The translations under genes were made by a program, and so were the position numbers. A DNA stretch of 5,108 bases, taken from contig DOJA01000197.1 of the NCBI GenBank assembly GCA_003511945.1, positions 1 to 5,108 of the forward strand. The letters run 5' to 3'. Source of the DNA: Phycisphaerales bacterium. GTDB lineage: Bacteria; Planctomycetota; Phycisphaerae; Phycisphaerales; UBA1924. Positions 1 through 5,108 of the stretch are shown here, piece after piece. Below the pieces are notes generated by a model. It made no database searches and was not told the origin of the DNA. It saw only the letters and a list, made by a program, of their open reading frames with translations. The stretch's first letter is position 1; each line of letters opens with the position of its first letter.

Positions 1-3
1 GAG

Positions 4-75
4 CCCGGACCCCCCGGAATCCGGCCCCCCGGAATCCGGGTCCCCGGACCCCGAGTCCTCATCCGGGGGGACCCC
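4..75. repeat. GC-rich short direct and inverted repeats upstream of rnc
   Basis: The 14-mer CCCCCGGAATCCGG occurs twice, at 11-24 and 26-39, a 15-bp period. Each copy contains CCGGA-A-TCCGG, an inverted repeat around one base. Next to it, GGGTCC-CC-GGACCC at 38-51 is another short inverted repeat, and 61-75 (ATCC followed by a G-run and ACCCC) can pair with parts of it. The region therefore has several alternative GC hairpins. It could be the 3' end or terminator of a gene to the left, or a decayed dispersed repeat. No gene is visible in 1-158, and no convincing promoter for rnc was found there. Confidence 0.5.
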
Positions 76-183
76 ACCGCGACGACGGCTTTGCTCCCGC
101 GTCCGAATAACTCGGCGGCTCTGGCGGGACCACCGTCCGGAGCGCTCCCGGCGCCCCCGTGACCCCCTCAGGGCCGGCGCGCG

Positions 184-187
184 AGGT
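184..187 (+). promoter_or_regulatory. Ribosome binding site that decides the rnc start
   Basis: GAGG at 184-187 lies 7 bases before the GTG at 195, a standard Shine-Dalgarno spacing. The alternative GTG at 159 has only a GGAG at 139-142, 16 bases away, which is too far. This favours the start at 195. Confidence 0.55.
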
Positions 188-194
188 TCGGACT

Positions 195-1016
195 GTGCGC
201 ATCGAACACGACACGCTTCTGACCGCCCAGCGGGCGCTGGGGTACACCTTTCGGGACATCGCCCTGCTCGATCTGGCGCTGACTCACGCGTCGATCACCG
301 ACAGCCGGGTGGACTCCAACGAACGACTGGAGTTCTTGGGCGACGCGGTGCTGGGGATGATCGTCTGCGACTACCTGTTCCAGAAGTACCCCGCGCTGCT
401 GGAGGGGGACCTGACGAAGATCAAGTCGGCGGCGGTGTCCCGTCGGATGTGCGCCCGGATCGCGGCGGCCCTCGGTCTGGACACGATGCTCCTCCTGGGC
501 AAGGGCATGAAGACCCGTGCGGCGCTGCCCGCGTCGCTCTCGGCCGCGGTGCTGGAGTCGGCCATCGGCGCGATCTACCTCGACGGCGGGCTCGACGCGG
601 CCCGGGCGTTCCTGATCCCGCTCCTGGCGCCCCACATCGATCAGGCGGCCAGCAGCGGGCACCAGCAGAACTTCAAGTCGGTGCTCCAGCATGTGGCGCA
701 GCAGCGGTTCGAGGCGTCGCCCCTCTACCTGCTCGTGGACGAGAAGGGTCCGGACCACGCCAAGTGCTTCGAGGTGGCGGTTGAACTCAATGGTCGCCGG
801 TTCGCGTCCTCGTGGGCCGCGTCGAAGAAGCAGGCCGAGCAGCAAGCCGCGCTGAGGGTGCTCGAGGAGCTCGGGCTCATCCAGCACACCGACGACGGGC
901 ACATCGTCTTCATCGGCTCCGGCGATCTGGAGCCGACGCCCCTCGACGGCGCGCCGGGCGCGCCGGGCGCCGAGGGTGATTCTGAGGCCGTGATCGAAGC
1001 GGCGGACCACGGGTGA
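195..1016 (+). CDS. rnc: Ribonuclease III
   Basis: Endonuclease for double-stranded RNA that acts in rRNA and mRNA processing as a cytoplasmic homodimer. From the GTG at 195 it is 273 residues. An in-frame GTG at 159 would add 12 residues but has a poorly spaced ribosome site. The nuclease domain (about 10-150) carries the family signature NERLEFLGDAVLG at 42-54, with E46 and D50 matching E. coli E41 and D45, then E70 in LEGD (E. coli E65). The second acidic motif reads SLSAAVLESAIGAIYLD: E121 matches E. coli E117, but the position of D114 is A118 (codon GCG, 546-548). The double-stranded RNA-binding domain (about 159-228) is canonical, with GPDH at 185-188 and SKKQAEQQAA at 210-219. A tail of about 40 residues, acidic and containing APGAPGA, follows. 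The family identity is certain. The Asp-to-Ala change is read directly from the sequence, while its effect on activity is unknown. Confidence 0.96.
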   Translation: MRIEHDTLLTAQRALGYTFRDIALLDLALTHASITDSRVDSNERLEFLGDAVLGMIVCDYLFQKYPALLEGDLTKIKSAAVSRRMCARIAAALGLDTMLLLGKGMKTRAALPASLSAAVLESAIGAIYLDGGLDAARAFLIPLLAPHIDQAASSGHQQNFKSVLQHVAQQRFEASPLYLLVDEKGPDHAKCFEVAVELNGRRFASSWAASKKQAEQQAALRVLEELGLIQHTDDGHIVFIGSGDLEPTPLDGAPGAPGAEGDSEAVIEAADHG

Positions 1017-1023
1017 GGTCTCC

Positions 1024-1059
1024 CCCTCCCCCCGGGGGTGAGAGGGCGCCGGGGGAGGG
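1024..1059 (+). terminator. Probable rnc terminator hairpin
   Basis: CCCTCCCCC at 1024-1032 is perfectly complementary to GGGGGAGGG at 1051-1059, starting 8 bases after the rnc stop. The internal G-run at 1034-1038 offers a competing fold. No T-run follows, so this is a strong stem in the right place rather than a textbook intrinsic terminator. Confidence 0.45.
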
Positions 1060-1080
1060 ACACCGTGGGCGCCGATGAGC

Positions 1081-1210
1081 GCCGGGTGCCGGGGTTCGGC
1101 GTAGCCGTGCCCCGTGGGAAGCCGGGTGCCGGGGTACGGCGTAGCCGTGCCCCGTGGGAGGCGATGCCGGGTGCCGGGGTACGGCGTAGGCGTGCCCCGT
1201 GGGAGGCGAT
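1081..1210. repeat. Three tandem copies of a 40-45 bp hairpin repeat
   Basis: Copies lie at 1081-1120 (40 bp), 1121-1165 (45 bp) and 1166-1210 (45 bp). Each begins GCCGGGTGCCGGGGT and ends near CCCCGTGGGA. Copies 2 and 3 differ at one base, whereas copy 1 has TTCGGC where the others have TACGGC and lacks the last five bases (GCGAT). The core folds into a hairpin: in copy 2, CGGGGTACGGC (1130-1140) pairs with GCCGTGCCCCG (1144-1154) around a GTA loop, with one G-U pair. Copy 1 has one T-T mismatch and copy 3 one G-G mismatch in the stem. The first copy length is not a multiple of three, and the copies sit between convergent genes, so they are not coding. This resembles REP-type or other dispersed intergenic hairpin elements, although copies elsewhere in the genome cannot be seen from here. 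Confidence 0.9.
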
Positions 1211-1301
1211 GCCGGCATCGAGGCGCAGCCCGCGGCCATGCCTCCCCGCCCATGCCGCCGACGGACCGAGAGTCCCGCGCAGCATGAACTTCCTGCCTGG
1301 T

Positions 1302-1328
1302 GGGACGGGCGGCCCGCCCGTCTCTTCT
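1302..1328 (+). terminator. Strong GC hairpin followed by T-rich stretch
   Basis: GACGGGC at 1304-1310 pairs perfectly with GCCCGTC at 1316-1322 around GGCCC. The stem can extend by two more pairs, one of them G-U, to 1302 and 1324. On the + strand it runs into TCTCTTCT (1321-1328), which would suit an intrinsic terminator for transcripts from rnc. On the - strand no T-run follows, so it would serve the gene ending at 1382 less well. It may instead be part of a dispersed repeat. Confidence 0.4.
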
Positions 1329-1381
1329 GGGCCTTCTCGGGTCACGCTGCGGGGTGCTCCCATCGGTTGCGGCGTCGCGTC

Positions 1382-3085
1382 TCAATCGTTCGCGCCCAGG
1401 CCTCCCCAGCGCGTCAGGTCGATGGCAGCGCGCCCGGGACCCCGGGACTGGCCCGGCATCATGGCGCGGGGCCACGATGACCTTCCCTCATCAGCGCGGA
1501 CATGCTCAAGCCCCAGGAGCACCGAATCGGCGCCCCTGTCGATGGGCACACGCACCGCGGCGGACCAGCGCCCGGTGTCCGCGCGCCAGGGCGGGCCGTC
1601 GGGCGCGCCGGGGCCGACTGAGAGCACCGTCGAGTCCCCGTCGCGCGGCCCGGCGTGGACCCGCACAACCTCCGCGGGCGGAGCAGCGAGTCCCGGGTAA
1701 CGGCACTCAATGAACAACCACCATGATGGGCCGTCGGTCGCCCGCGTCAGCAGCGCGGCGGCGGCGTGCGCGCCCGGAGCCGCCACGGGCGCGCCGGCGC
1801 GCCAACTGGCGAGAGTCCACTGCTCGAGGAAGGGGCCGATCACCAGGCCGGGAGGGGACGCGGGAAGACCAGCGCCGACCAGGTTGAGCGGGCGCGTCCA
1901 CCCCCCGGCGCGGGCGATGACGCGGCTCGGCCCTCCCGGCTCGGCGGTGCGCGTCGGGCGGGCCACGCGCAGCACGGCACAGGCCTGCCCGTCGATGCGG
2001 GTGGGGTTGCGGGCGGCATCGCCCTCCGGCGCGAGTGAGCCGACCGCGTGCGTGCGCGATGGGTTGGCGATCGCAACCGTGGCGAGCGATCCGGCGCCCG
2101 ACAGGCCGCCGAAGTCGTCGATGACCCACGCGATCGCGGGCGCGTCGGCCTCCAGCCACGCCCGCGCGCGGGAGGCGCGGCGGCCCTCGTTGGAATCCGG
2201 GTTCAGCAGTTCGTCGCGCAGGGCGCCGAGCCCCGATTCCTCCAACGACCACGCGGGGAGCAGCGCGCCGTCCGGGCTCGAGATCACGACGCTGACCCTT
2301 GCGACGAGGTCGGCAGCGAGGTCGGCGTCGTCGCGCGACAATGTGTCGATGGCCACCCGCCAGCGGTCTTCGTTCTGCCGGGCCAGCATGTCCACCGGAT
2401 CCGATGACGCCTGTGCTCGCGCAGTAGGAGGATCGCCCAGTCGATCGAGCACCAGCGAGGCCCGCCAGCGCAGGAACGGATCGGCCATGACCGGCGCCAG
2501 GGCCGTGATGAGCGTCGCCCGAGCCGCGGGGGCGCCGGTCAGGGGAGGCAGGCGGGCTGCGTCGATCGAGGATGGCGGGGGGACCACCCACGCGGTGGGC
2601 ACCGTGCGCCCTTCGATGCGGAGCGGGCGCCCGCGCGCGCGCGGGTCGGCCTCAACCAAGAGCGCCCAGAAGCCCCGGCGCCCGTCTTCGGCGCGGGGTT
2701 CCGCCGACCAGAGCCCCACAGGCGGGAGCCATCCGACAGGCAAGTTCTGCGCTGTGGAGACAGTGAACCAGACCAGCCGCGACTTCGAAGGTTCGGATCC
2801 CCAGGCGACAGCCGGCTCCTCGCCCGATGGCGGGGCCTCCTCCAAGGGCACGACCAGCGTCCGGCCCGGGATGACCACCACCCGGCGCTCCAGGGGACTC
2901 CACCGCACGGCCCGCGATTGCTGGGCGAGGGCCTCACGCCACAGCGGGAGCCCCAGCACTCCGAGGGCGGCCCAACAGGCGCTCCGACGGTCGATCGTCC
3001 CCAAGTCCGTGGCTGTCCTGCACGATGAGAAGGACGGCCACCGGTGGGCGGCGGGACGCAGTGGATTCGCGTCGTCTCGGGGCAC
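1382..3085 (-). CDS. Exported protein of unknown function, possible beta-sandwich C-terminus
   Basis: I do not recognise this family. The frame is 567 residues from a GTG at 3085. An in-frame TTG at 3004 would give 540 residues and a more usual signal peptide. Residues 33-54 look like an export signal: twin arginine in IDRRSACW, a hydrophobic stretch (37-49), then an ALA-QQ cleavage site after 54. The arrangement resembles a Tat signal but lacks the usual Phe-Leu after the arginines. The mature part is rich in Ala, Arg, Pro and Trp. Residues 188-217 are helical with a HEAT-like look. The stretch from about 413 to 560 has alternating hydrophobic strands and the landmarks LLTR (445-448), WWLFIECR (455-462), WSAAVRVPI (507-515) and WPRAMMPGQ (538-546), which recall CBM9 or DOMON-like beta-sandwiches; this is a weak inference. 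The long intact frame with a signal peptide argues that it is real, despite a 474-codon open frame on the opposite strand. It is convergent with rnc and divergent from the CBM48 gene. Confidence 0.8.
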   Translation of the reverse strand: MPRDDANPLRPAAHRWPSFSSCRTATDLGTIDRRSACWAALGVLGLPLWREALAQQSRAVRWSPLERRVVVIPGRTLVVPLEEAPPSGEEPAVAWGSEPSKSRLVWFTVSTAQNLPVGWLPPVGLWSAEPRAEDGRRGFWALLVEADPRARGRPLRIEGRTVPTAWVVPPPSSIDAARLPPLTGAPAARATLITALAPVMADPFLRWRASLVLDRLGDPPTARAQASSDPVDMLARQNEDRWRVAIDTLSRDDADLAADLVARVSVVISSPDGALLPAWSLEESGLGALRDELLNPDSNEGRRASRARAWLEADAPAIAWVIDDFGGLSGAGSLATVAIANPSRTHAVGSLAPEGDAARNPTRIDGQACAVLRVARPTRTAEPGGPSRVIARAGGWTRPLNLVGAGLPASPPGLVIGPFLEQWTLASWRAGAPVAAPGAHAAAALLTRATDGPSWWLFIECRYPGLAAPPAEVVRVHAGPRDGDSTVLSVGPGAPDGPPWRADTGRWSAAVRVPIDRGADSVLLGLEHVRADEGRSSWPRAMMPGQSRGPGRAAIDLTRWGGLGAND

Positions 3086-3118
3086 GGCTCAAGCATACGA
3101 ACGACAGGGAGATACTCG
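3086..3118. promoter_or_regulatory. Short divergent intergenic region with ribosome site for the CBM48 gene
   Basis: AGGGAG at 3106-3111 lies 7 bases before the ATG at 3119 and is the clearest Shine-Dalgarno site in the window. On the - strand, TATGCT (3097 down to 3092) resembles a -10 box, but no matching -35 box is visible. Only 33 bases separate the two starts if the - strand gene begins at 3085. A start at 3004 would leave 114 bases, which is easier to reconcile with two divergent promoters. Confidence 0.45.
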
Positions 3119-3424
3119 ATGGTCACGGTCCTGAGCCCCGGGAAGGCCGAGTTCCGCCTGTTCGCACCCGACGCGGGAGGAGTAGAACTCTGCGGCTCGT
3201 TCACCGGGTGGGAATCCGGCGCGGTGCGCATGACCCGCTCCGAGGCCGGCTGGTGGTCCGTGGCGCTGGACCTTCCCGCGGGGGACCACGAGTTCCAGTA
3301 CCGGCTGGACTCGGGGCGCCAGTGGCTGGCGGACTACGCCGCCCACGGGGTGAGGCGGTCGAAGCTCGGCGCCTGGGTCAGTGTGGTCCACATGCCCGCG
3401 GCCCGTCGGTTGGCGGCGGCGTAG
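3119..3424 (+). CDS. Small stand-alone glycogen-binding (CBM48 / AMPK-beta type) protein
   Basis: A 101-residue protein that is almost entirely one early-set beta-sandwich of the CBM48 / AMPK-beta glycogen-binding type. The family pattern is visible in order: EFRLFAPDA (11-19), VELCGSFTGW (22-31, family form V-L-G-F-N-W), GWWSVALDLPAG (44-55), DHEFQYRLD (56-64), QW (68-69) and LGAWVSVV (83-90). W31 and W69 match the two sugar-stacking tryptophans of AMPK-beta (W100 and W133), while the sugar-contacting lysine (K126) appears as Q60. There is no signal peptide or catalytic domain, so it is probably a cytoplasmic alpha-glucan binder or small regulatory partner. The ATG at 3119 is chosen for its good ribosome site and because the domain begins directly after it. 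The in-frame ATG at 3044 would add 25 residues without family similarity and overlap the divergent gene. The target is unknown, and no glycogen metabolism gene is adjacent. Confidence 0.88.
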   Translation: MVTVLSPGKAEFRLFAPDAGGVELCGSFTGWESGAVRMTRSEAGWWSVALDLPAGDHEFQYRLDSGRQWLADYAAHGVRRSKLGAWVSVVHMPAARRLAAA

Positions 3425-3445
3425 GCGCGTTGCGTCCGACGCGCC
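3424..3445 (+). terminator. Hairpin at the end of the CBM48 gene
   Basis: GGCGCGT (3424-3430) and ACGCGCC (3439-3445) form a perfect 7-bp stem around an 8-base loop, starting at the last base of the stop codon. No T-run follows. It may be a weak terminator or attenuator between the CBM48 gene and the channel gene. In such GC-rich DNA a chance hairpin is possible. Confidence 0.3.
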
Positions 3446-3500
3446 CGGCGCGCACACTGCACACTCGGCGGGTCCGTGACGGGCGCGCCTGGGGTGTTGC

Positions 3501-4190
3501 ATGAACAAGACGATCGCGGGCGTGACGAGCGAGTTCCTGGGCGCGTTCGCGCTGATGTTCGCGGGCGGGGCCGCCATCATCCACACGGGGGGCGAGAACC
3601 TGCTGGCGATCGCGCTGGCGCACGGGCTGATCCTGGGCACGACGGTCAGCGCGCTGATGCACATCTCCGGGGGTCAGTTCAACCCGGCGGTGTCGATCGC
3701 GCTGGGCGTCATCGGCAAGCAGCCCTGGAGCCGGGCGGTGCAGTTCACCCTGGCTCAACTGGCGGGGGCGGTGGCGGCGGCGGTGCTGCTGAAGTGGTCG
3801 TTCACGCCCAGCGAGGTGCAGGCGGTGAACCTGGGCGCCACGCTCGGGCGGATGAGCACGGGCGACGGCGCGAACCTGCTCGGCGTGCTGACGCTCGAAA
3901 CCGTGGCGACCTTCTTCCTGATGATTGTCATTTTGGGCAGCGCGGTGGACCAGCGGGGCGTGGGCAAGACCTCGGCGGTGGGTGGGTTCGCCATCGGGCT
4001 GGTGGTGAGCGCGAACATCCTGGCGATCGGCCCGCTGACGGGGGCGTCGATGAACCCCTGCCGCTCGTTCGGGCCGGCGCTGGTGGGGGGCCATTGGGCG
4101 ATGCACTGGGCCTACTGGGCGGCCCCGGTCGCGGGAGCGGTCCTCGCGGCGCTGGCGTGGAAGCACCTGCTGGCGGATGAGAGGGCGTAA
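3501..4190 (+). CDS. MIP-family channel (aquaporin) with TIP-like selectivity filter
   Basis: A 229-residue inner-membrane channel for water or other small neutral solutes, of usual family length. Six hydrophobic helices lie at about 7-27, 33-53, 82-99, 126-147, 158-178 and 201-222, with two half-helices carrying the signature boxes. The first is HISGGQFNPAVS (NPA at 61-63). The second is GASMNPCRSFGPAL, where NPA has become NPC (185-187) followed by the filter arginine R188. Aligned by eye to E. coli AqpZ, the aromatic/arginine filter (F43, H174, T183, R189) becomes H41, I173, A182, R188. That is the pattern of plant tonoplast channels of the TIP3/TIP4 type rather than of AqpZ or GlpF. The HWAYWAAP near 202-209 also fits TIP-like members. 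TIPs are known to pass water and, in several cases, urea, ammonia or hydrogen peroxide; the substrate here is inference. The ATG at 3501 has only a weak GGGG (3491-3494) upstream. The HicB-like gene follows closely. Confidence 0.95.
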   Translation: MNKTIAGVTSEFLGAFALMFAGGAAIIHTGGENLLAIALAHGLILGTTVSALMHISGGQFNPAVSIALGVIGKQPWSRAVQFTLAQLAGAVAAAVLLKWSFTPSEVQAVNLGATLGRMSTGDGANLLGVLTLETVATFFLMIVILGSAVDQRGVGKTSAVGGFAIGLVVSANILAIGPLTGASMNPCRSFGPALVGGHWAMHWAYWAAPVAGAVLAALAWKHLLADERA

Positions 4191-4206
4191 GGGGAGATGA
4201 GTTCAC

Positions 4207-4222
4207 CGCGGAGGCGCGGAGG
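4207..4222. repeat. Perfect 8-bp tandem duplication
   Basis: CGCGGAGG occurs twice back to back (4207-4214, 4215-4222), preceded by TTCAC. It sits in the 48-base gap between the channel stop and the HicB-like start. The motif recalls the ACGGAG-type short repeats seen between genes in several environmental bacteria. Its GGAGG elements are too far from the ATG at 4239 to be a normal ribosome site. Confidence 0.5.
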
Positions 4223-4238
4223 GAAGCGGGGCAGGACC

Positions 4239-4448
4239 ATGCGTTACGCCGTGGTGATCGAAAAGTCCGGATCGGGGTACTCGGCCTATGTGCCCGATTT
4301 GGCCGGGTGCGTGGCGACCGGCCGGACCCGTCCGACAGTCATCCGTCGGATCCGAGAAGCGATCGCGCTGCACATACAGGGCATGCGTGACGACGGCCTG
4401 CGCGTACCTCGCCCCCGGACTCGCGCCGAATACATCGACGCGGCCTGA
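4239..4448 (+). CDS. Short HicB-like antitoxin-family protein without HicA partner
   Basis: A 69-residue protein matching the N-terminal HicB fold: MRYAVVIEKSGSGYSAYVPD (1-20), the LAGCVATG turn (21-28), an amphipathic helix (about 30-47, REAIALHIQGMRDDG) and a short tail ending in RVPRPRTRAEYIDAA. The HicB family has a degraded-RNase-H-like fold that neutralises the mRNA-cutting toxin HicA. Many short members like this lack the C-terminal DNA-binding domain, as here, and are found without a toxin. No HicA-sized gene lies on either side: the channel ends 48 bases upstream and the ATPase gene begins 9 bases beyond the stop on the other strand. The start at 4239 is chosen because the domain begins exactly there, with GGGG (4228-4231) at fair spacing. 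An in-frame ATG at 4197 would add 14 basic residues encoded by the tandem repeat. Where relatives usually have acidic residues (type EEVE), this one has RTRPTVIRRIR, making it unusually basic. A toxin-neutralising role is unproven. Confidence 0.85.
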   Translation: MRYAVVIEKSGSGYSAYVPDLAGCVATGRTRPTVIRRIREAIALHIQGMRDDGLRVPRPRTRAEYIDAA

Positions 4449-4457
4449 CGCGCCGGT

Positions 4458-5108
<651 letters not shown>

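Larger units (their letters stand above)
1017..1381. other. Intergenic region between two convergent genes
   Basis: No gene is supported in these 365 bases. The open frames here on both strands are read-through of the GC-rich repeats, with arginine- and proline-rich products and no recognisable domain. The region holds a hairpin just after rnc, three tandem hairpin repeats, and a second GC hairpin with a T-rich flank. Positions 1211-1300 show nothing further. Confidence 0.7.

Noticed and set aside
1081..1210. CRISPR array
   Set aside because: The copies are contiguous with no unique spacers between them, and no cas gene is present.
168..1475. Open frame of 435 codons on the - strand opposite rnc
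   Set aside because: It is a shadow of the rnc codon pattern in GC-rich DNA, continues through the hairpin repeats, and its product is Arg/Pro-rich without any domain.
1038..1700. Possible repeat protein encoded across the tandem repeat (APWEAMPGAGVRRR units)
   Set aside because: One repeat copy is 40 bp, so it breaks the frame relation to the others; the frame overlaps the convergent gene and the repeats are better explained as hairpin elements.
1707..2591. Open frame of 294 codons in another - strand frame
   Set aside because: The product is extremely Arg/Gly/Pro-rich, typical of a GC-rich frame shadow inside the exported protein gene.
1710..3134. Open frame of 474 codons on the + strand opposite the exported protein
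   Set aside because: Its product is low-complexity Ala/Arg/Ser/Pro with no signal, helix or motif pattern, whereas the opposite strand encodes a signal peptide and ordered strands. It also overlaps the start of the CBM48 gene.
3378..4166. Open frame of 262 codons on the - strand opposite the channel
   Set aside because: The product is His/Arg/Gln-rich with no domain, while the + strand frame is an unmistakable MIP channel.

Overview
The window is a very GC-rich stretch (about 70% G+C by eye) from a bacterial chromosome. The gene content suggests a member of the Planctomycetota, possibly near Phycisphaerae: a compact mix of housekeeping and envelope genes, a large Ala/Pro/Arg-rich exported protein of no clear family, weak Shine-Dalgarno sites, and hairpin-forming repeats between genes. 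This placement is inferred from style, not from a marker gene. No phage, transposase, integrase, CRISPR array, tRNA or rRNA is visible.

Layout from left to right. Positions 1-158 hold short GC-rich direct and inverted repeats. Next comes rnc (ribonuclease III, + strand, start best placed at 195), whose nuclease domain has alanine at one of the usual acidic metal-binding positions. Positions 1017-1381 separate two convergent genes and hold a likely rnc terminator hairpin, three tandem copies of a 40-45 bp hairpin repeat, and a second strong GC hairpin. A large exported protein of unknown function lies on the - strand (1382-3085), with a signal peptide resembling a twin-arginine signal and a possible beta-rich carbohydrate-binding-like C-terminus. 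Diverging from it is a small stand-alone glycogen-binding (CBM48/AMPK-beta-type) protein (3119-3424). It is followed on the + strand by a six-helix MIP channel (3501-4190) and a 69-residue HicB-like protein without a HicA partner (4239-4448). A MoxR-type AAA+ ATPase on the - strand (from 4458, running off the right edge) converges on the HicB-like gene with a 9-bp gap.

The genes do not form an obvious shared pathway. Rnc processes RNA, the channel moves small neutral solutes, the CBM48 protein probably binds alpha-glucan or acts as a small adaptor, and MoxR is a chaperone-like ATPase. No new multi-gene system could be supported. The points most worth a second look are the TIP-like selectivity filter with an altered second NPA box in the channel, the missing catalytic aspartate in RNase III, the tandem hairpin repeat, and the orphan, unusually basic HicB-like protein.
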